DNA from: Methanobacteriota archaeon
GTDB taxonomy: Archaea; Thermoplasmatota; Thermoplasmata; RBG-16-68-12; EA-27
DNA: 7,264 nucleotides
Direction of reading: 5' to 3'
Assembly: GCA_016207545.1 (NCBI GenBank)
Contig: JACQPO010000079.1
Span: 1-7,264, forward strand
Each line of letters starts with the position of its first letter. The stretch's first letter is position 1. A program made the translations under genes and the position numbers. The notes beneath the pieces are model-generated. The model worked only from the letters and a program-made list of their open reading frames with translations, did not search any database and was not told the origin of the DNA. This document shows positions 5,110-7,264 of the stretch, in pieces.

Positions 5110-6267
5110 TCACGTGACGACCGCGTCGAGCCGGCCGGACTCGATCCCGTTCCGGATCTCGACCGCGATGCGACGTCCCGTGCTCATCGTGCGCCGCCAC
5201 AGCGCGTTCCCGTACGGGTGGCCGAGGGACATGTGGACGTTCGTCCCGCCGCCGATGCGGGGCGCGACGTCGTAGATCCAAAAGTTCAGGTCCTTGTCCA
5301 CGCACGTCTGGAGCGTGAAGGGGCCGATGATCCCCGGCGGGTGGTACTCCCGCGTCGCCCGCACGTACCGCTCCGCCATCTCGAACACTTGGTTCAGGGA
5401 GGATTCCCGCAACGTGGCGGTGTTGTGGCCGACGACCGTGTACTCCGGCGTCCGTTCGTGCTCTGGCAGTGCGAGCTGCTGGTCCGCGGGCAGGCGGACG
5501 TGGCCGTCGAGCGAGGTCTCGAACCGCCAATCGATGCCGAGCAGCTCGAGCCGCTCCCCCGCCTCCGGGAGCGGGGAGTAGAAGAAGTCGAAGTTGAACA
5601 CGGGGCCGAGGATGTACCGTTCGATCCTCGCCTGCGCGAGGTCCCTCGCCGAGATCACGTTCGCCTTGAGCAATTTCTCGGACTTCTCCTTGTACTCCTT
5701 GTGGCTGGCGGCGGTGAAGAACCCGCGCTCGAGTTTCTTCGTCTTGTGCGGCAACTTCACGATCGCGAGGCCGTCGATGTCCTTCGGGTCTTCGATCTTC
5801 TCCGGGAACGGCAGCTTCGCCTTCTCGAGGAGCCAGTAGTACGAGCGCCGCTCCGTCCGCTCCTCTGTGCGCAGGAGCTGGCGGCTTCCGAACAGCGGGA
5901 CGAGGAAGTCGTGCTCGATCGCGTCCACGCCGCAGTAGCTCGCGAGGGAGCGGTTCGGCACGAAGATCGCGTTCCGTTCGCGGAGCAATCGCAACGTCTT
6001 CTCGTACGTCACGTGCGCGAACTTGTCGAGGACGATTGCCTCGTCGACGACCCCTTTGCTCACTTTCCCGTCCTTCGTGCGGGTCGCCTTGAAGTACCGC
6101 GCGTACGGGGCCTCGCGGCCTCGCTCGCACACGACGAGGGTGCGGAAGCCTTCCTCGACGGCCCCGTCGCACACGTCGAGCGCGGAGTGGGAGCCGACCG
6201 CCGCGATGCGGACGTCGTCGAGATCGTAGTCCTCAAGGACCTCGAGCACCTGCTCCCGGTCGATCAC
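5110..6267 (-). CDS. purP: 5-formaminoimidazole-4-carboxamide ribonucleotide synthetase (formate-ATP dependent)
   Basis: Archaeal purine biosynthesis enzyme that joins formate to AICAR using ATP to give FAICAR, replacing the folate-dependent PurH transformylase step; it acts in the cytosol with an ATP-grasp fold. The 385-residue product is near the family length. Motifs seen are AAVGSHSALDVCDGA (22-36), the CERGREAPY segment (48-55), IFVPNRSLASYCGVD (101-115), FLVPLFGSRQLLRTEER (121-137), IVKLPHK (169-175), FNFDFFYSPL (224-233), IGPFTLQTCVDKDLNFWIYD (314-333) and APRIGGGTNVHMSLGHPYGN (335-354), the ATP/metal-binding end. The frame extends to GTG 6318, but those codons contain a TATA-like box. 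GTG 6267 begins with the family-like (M)IDREQVLEVLEDYD and has GGGGAGG six nt upstream. It converges on the RDD gene with 6 nt between stops. The tRNA-Gln gene lies upstream on the same strand. Very secure. Confidence 0.96.
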   Translation of the reverse strand: MIDREQVLEVLEDYDLDDVRIAAVGSHSALDVCDGAVEEGFRTLVVCERGREAPYARYFKATRTKDGKVSKGVVDEAIVLDKFAHVTYEKTLRLLRERNAIFVPNRSLASYCGVDAIEHDFLVPLFGSRQLLRTEERTERRSYYWLLEKAKLPFPEKIEDPKDIDGLAIVKLPHKTKKLERGFFTAASHKEYKEKSEKLLKANVISARDLAQARIERYILGPVFNFDFFYSPLPEAGERLELLGIDWRFETSLDGHVRLPADQQLALPEHERTPEYTVVGHNTATLRESSLNQVFEMAERYVRATREYHPPGIIGPFTLQTCVDKDLNFWIYDVAPRIGGGTNVHMSLGHPYGNALWRRTMSTGRRIAVEIRNGIESGRLDAVVT

Positions 6268-6273
6268 GCGAGG

Positions 6274-6280
6274 CCTCCCC
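6274..6280 (-). promoter_or_regulatory. Shine-Dalgarno sequence deciding the purP start
   Basis: Minus-strand GGGGAGG ends 6 nt before GTG 6267. It is one of the two clearest ribosome-binding sites in the window and places the start at the homology-supported position. Confidence 0.7.
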
Positions 6281-6303
6281 GTAGCCGGCTCATGCTCGCG
6301 ACC

Positions 6304-6310
6304 GTATAAG
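6304..6310 (-). promoter_or_regulatory. Putative TATA box for purP
   Basis: Minus-strand CTTATAC, preceded by AAAGC, lies about 26 nt upstream of position 6281 and 40 nt upstream of GTG 6267, predicting a leader near 14 nt that begins at the Shine-Dalgarno sequence. It lies 25 nt downstream of the tRNA-Gln 3' end. Confidence 0.55.
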
Positions 6311-6334
6311 GCTTTCACGGCCGCAGGAGAAAGA

Positions 6335-6435
6335 TAGCCCCGGGCAGATTCGAACTGCCGCCACGAGGTCTCTCCTCGCGCCGTCCCGACGGCGGATCCA
6401 GAGCCTCGGATCCTTGACCGCTAGACCACGGGGCT
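6335..6435 (-). tRNA. tRNA-Gln (anticodon CUG) with a 28-nt intron
   Basis: The mature tRNA is 73 nt including discriminator A (6335); CCA is not encoded. The acceptor stem AGCCCCG/CGGGGCT pairs over all 7 bp. The D arm is GTCT...GGAT with loop AGCGGTCAA. The anticodon stem CGAGG/CCTCG encloses CTCTGGA with anticodon CTG (6401-6399). The variable loop is TGGC. The T arm is GGCAG-TTCGAAT-CTGCC. The anticodon stem closes only if 28 nt after position 37 (6397-6370) are removed. The A1-U72 acceptor end fits archaeal tRNA-Gln. A TATA-like box lies about 29 nt upstream. Confidence is high because every stem pairs once the intron is removed. Confidence 0.95.
6370..6397 (-). other. Archaeal tRNA intron at position 37/38 with bulge-helix-bulge fold
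   Basis: The 28-nt intron folds with its exons into the substrate of archaeal tRNA-splicing endonuclease. Exon CTCT (32-35) pairs with intron GGAG (3 Watson-Crick pairs plus one U-G) as the 4-bp central helix. The 3-nt bulges are GGA, cut after G37, and AGA, cut before A38. The inner helix TCCGCCGT/ACGGCG(C)GA has one bulged C and a CGGG loop. Both cuts fall after the second bulge nucleotide, as expected. Confidence 0.9.
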
Positions 6436-6460
6436 GCGGAGGGGCCTACTCCCCTCATGC

Positions 6461-6468
6461 TATAAACG
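6461..6468 (-). promoter_or_regulatory. Putative TATA box for tRNA-Gln
   Basis: Minus-strand CGTTTATA lies about 29 nt upstream of tRNA position 1 (6435), the usual spacing for an archaeal tRNA promoter with a very short 5' leader. It is back to back with the rightward promoter at 6483-6489. Confidence 0.6.
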
Positions 6469-6482
6469 ATTTCGGCCGCCAG

Positions 6483-6489
6483 GGTTAAG
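6483..6489 (+). promoter_or_regulatory. Putative TATA box for the VOC gene
   Basis: Plus-strand GGTTAAG is centred about 27 nt before ATG 6514, predicting a leaderless transcript. It is the same TTAAG-type element seen upstream of dtdA. Confidence 0.45.
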
Positions 6490-6513
6490 CCGCGGGAATC
6501 CGATGGTCCTCCG

Positions 6514-6894
6514 ATGGCGGAGGGGGGTCCCGTCTTCGAGGAATTGTTGTTGATGGTTTCGGACCTCCGGGCGTCGAAGGACTTCTACCTGACGAAGCTC
6601 GGGTTTCGCGCGGAGTACGAGGGCGACGACTTCGTGATTTTGCGCACGGGCGGCACGAGGATTCTACTCCATGACGCAGGCGGCGAACCGGTTCCGGCGG
6701 CAGACCTCGAACTTGAGATTCGAGTCGACGACGTGGATCGCCTGTACGAGGAGCTCGCGAGCCAGGGCGTCGCACTCCGAAAGGCACCTTTCGTCGTGAG
6801 CCACGAGGGGGACCCCTGGAGTCCCCGTCGGGAGGCACGACTCCGCGATCCGGATGGGTACGGCATCACGTTGTTCACGCCCGTGAACCAATAA
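6514..6894 (+). CDS. VOC superfamily protein (glyoxalase/bleomycin-resistance/dioxygenase fold)
   Basis: A 126-residue cytosolic protein with the two beta-alpha-beta-beta-beta modules of the vicinal oxygen chelate fold. Module 1 is ELLLMVSDLRASKDFYLTKLGF (10-31) with FVILRTGGTRILLHD. Module 2 is DLELEIRVDDVDRLYEELASQGV (64-86) ending RDPDGYGITLFTPV (111-124). The VSDL..S.DFY..KLGF and RDPDG motifs are diagnostic. Substrate is unknown. At usual metal-ligand positions I see Glu10 where His is common and Thr119 where the DPDGxxxEL glutamate is expected, so metal binding may be altered or lost. ATG 6514 lies about 27 nt below a TATA-like box; an earlier ATG at 6503 is in another frame. The gene is a single unit followed by a hairpin right at its stop. 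It may be a detoxification enzyme or a binding protein; the sequence does not decide. Confidence 0.85.
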   Translation: MAEGGPVFEELLLMVSDLRASKDFYLTKLGFRAEYEGDDFVILRTGGTRILLHDAGGEPVPAADLELEIRVDDVDRLYEELASQGVALRKAPFVVSHEGDPWSPRREARLRDPDGYGITLFTPVNQ

Positions 6895-6915
6895 GCCGTC
6901 GGGACAAAGACGGCT
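6894..6915 (+). terminator. Hairpin at the 3' end of the VOC gene (possible terminator or mRNA stabiliser)
   Basis: AGCCGTC and GACGGCT form a perfect 7-bp stem with an 8-nt loop (GGGACAAA), starting on the last base of the TAA stop. No oligo-T tract follows, so it is not a typical archaeal T-run terminator; it may act in RNA stability or be incidental. Confidence 0.35.
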
Positions 6916-7140
6916 CGATGGGGAAGCGTTGAAACTACCGCTGGAACCCGGGGCTGCGCGGCCGCTAGACCCAGGTGACTCTGAACGGTTTCCCGGCCAA
7001 GGGCGGTCGGATTCGAGCGGAAGGGGCGCACCCCGGGGAACGGAGGTTCGTGCCTATCTGACGCCGGGGTCCGCAAGGTCCAAGGCGGATCGGCCCCGGT
7101 CTCCGACTTCGCGAAGCGTAGATGTAGTCGAGGACGCCAT
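6916..7140. other. Spacer without a convincing gene
   Basis: Between the VOC gene and the aspartic protease start I see no frame with family resemblance on either strand and no foldable tRNA. It is less uniformly G/C at codon-like positions than the flanking genes. The words CGGGGCTGCG (6949-6958) and CGCTAGACC (6963-6971) also occur in the nearby tRNA-Gln gene. No strong TATA-like box precedes the protease gene. Confidence 0.4.
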
Positions 7141-7147
7141 GAGGAGG
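7141..7147 (+). promoter_or_regulatory. Shine-Dalgarno sequence for the aspartic protease gene
   Basis: GAGGAGG ends 6 nt before ATG 7154, favouring that codon over the in-frame ATGs at 7139 (which overlaps it) and 7172. Confidence 0.5.
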
Positions 7148-7153
7148 ACGGTC

Positions 7154-7264
7154 ATGAAAAGAGCGAGACCCATGGGGGAGACGACCGCGCGCCTCCGGTT
7201 CAGAGGATCTCGCCACAGCGAGCCGGTCACCCTCGAACTGCTCGTCGACACGGGTTCGACGTAC
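7154..7264 (+). CDS. Clan AA (retropepsin-like) aspartic protease homologue, N-terminal fragment
   Basis: Only the first 37 codons are inside the window; the frame is open at the right edge. After a short basic lead (MKRARP), the sequence reads MGETTARLRFRG, a linker, and then VTLELLVDTGSTY. Its hydrophobic-hydrophobic-DTG-S/A motif (Asp32-Thr33-Gly34) is the catalytic signature of single-domain retropepsin-like proteases, which act as homodimers. Small archaeal and bacterial members are typically 100-130 residues; their targets are mostly unknown. ATG 7154 is supported by a GAGGAGG site; ATG 7172 (MGETT) matches where such proteins often begin. The spacing from MGET to DTG is normal for this family. 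The call rests on the DTG context and the preceding beta strands, so it is moderately strong. Confidence 0.72.
   Translation, partial: MKRARPMGETTARLRFRGSRHSEPVTLELLVDTGSTY

Noticed and set aside
4706..6172. 488-codon minus-strand frame overlapping purP and the RDD gene
   Set aside because: Different frame from purP, very Arg/Ala/Gly-rich, no recognisable motif.
5218..6309. 363-codon plus-strand frame opposite purP
   Set aside because: Antisense shadow of a highly conserved enzyme.
6335..6435. Reading the tRNA without an intron, for example as a long-variable-arm tRNA
   Set aside because: The anticodon stem CGAGG has no partner unless the 28 nt are removed; the segment sits in the anticodon loop, not the variable loop.
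6941..6975. A second complete tRNA on the minus strand
   Set aside because: The D-arm-like and T-loop-like words are too close together and no acceptor or anticodon stem can be formed.
1..7264. CRISPR array, insertion sequence or prophage
   Set aside because: No regularly spaced direct repeats, terminal inverted repeats, transposase or phage genes were seen.

Overview
This GC-rich window looks like chromosomal DNA of a euryarchaeote-type archaeon, most plausibly a high-GC Thermoplasmata-like lineage; the lineage is an inference from gene content. Direct archaeal signs are PurP (the archaeal formate-dependent FAICAR synthetase), DtdA (archaeal/plant-type D-aminoacyl-tRNA deacylase), archaeal-style KptA, a tRNA-Gln(CUG) gene interrupted at 37/38 by a 28-nt intron with a bulge-helix-bulge fold, and AT-rich TATA-like boxes standing out in GC-rich DNA about 26-30 nt before several starts. 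No transposase, integrase, CRISPR array or phage gene is visible.

Layout. Positions 1-2568 are a minus-strand block. In transcription order it holds a cysteine-free thioredoxin-fold-like protein, a small Hsp20-like chaperone, a 71-residue charged helical protein, a CPWC glutaredoxin, and class II fumarase (fumC, running off the left edge with about 368 residues present). Positions 2569-2697 form a divergent promoter region. The plus strand then carries dtdA, kptA and an RDD-family membrane protein with a Pro/Gln-rich linker and C-terminal zinc ribbon. That gene converges on minus-strand purP with only 6 nt between the stop codons. Behind purP lies the intron-containing tRNA-Gln gene (minus). 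A divergent promoter pair then leads to a plus-strand VOC/glyoxalase-like gene. A 259-nt spacer with a hairpin follows, and the window ends in the first 37 codons of a DTG-motif aspartic protease homologue.

Functional reading. dtdA, kptA and tRNA-Gln concern tRNA/RNA quality and processing. Glutaredoxin, the thioredoxin-like protein and Hsp20 suggest redox and protein homeostasis. fumC and purP are core metabolism. Most genes seem to have their own promoter rather than belonging to one long operon. Several promoters sit on the stop codon of the preceding gene or inside what a longest-ORF reading would call the N terminus, so the starts of glutaredoxin, Hsp20, RDD and PurP are moved downstream here. 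I find no clearly new multi-gene system. The most unusual items are the RDD/zinc-ribbon architecture, the cysteine-free thioredoxin-like protein with its Ala/Pro/Ser tail, the dtdA-kptA pairing, and the intron-bearing tRNA-Gln with possible tRNA-like sequence debris nearby.
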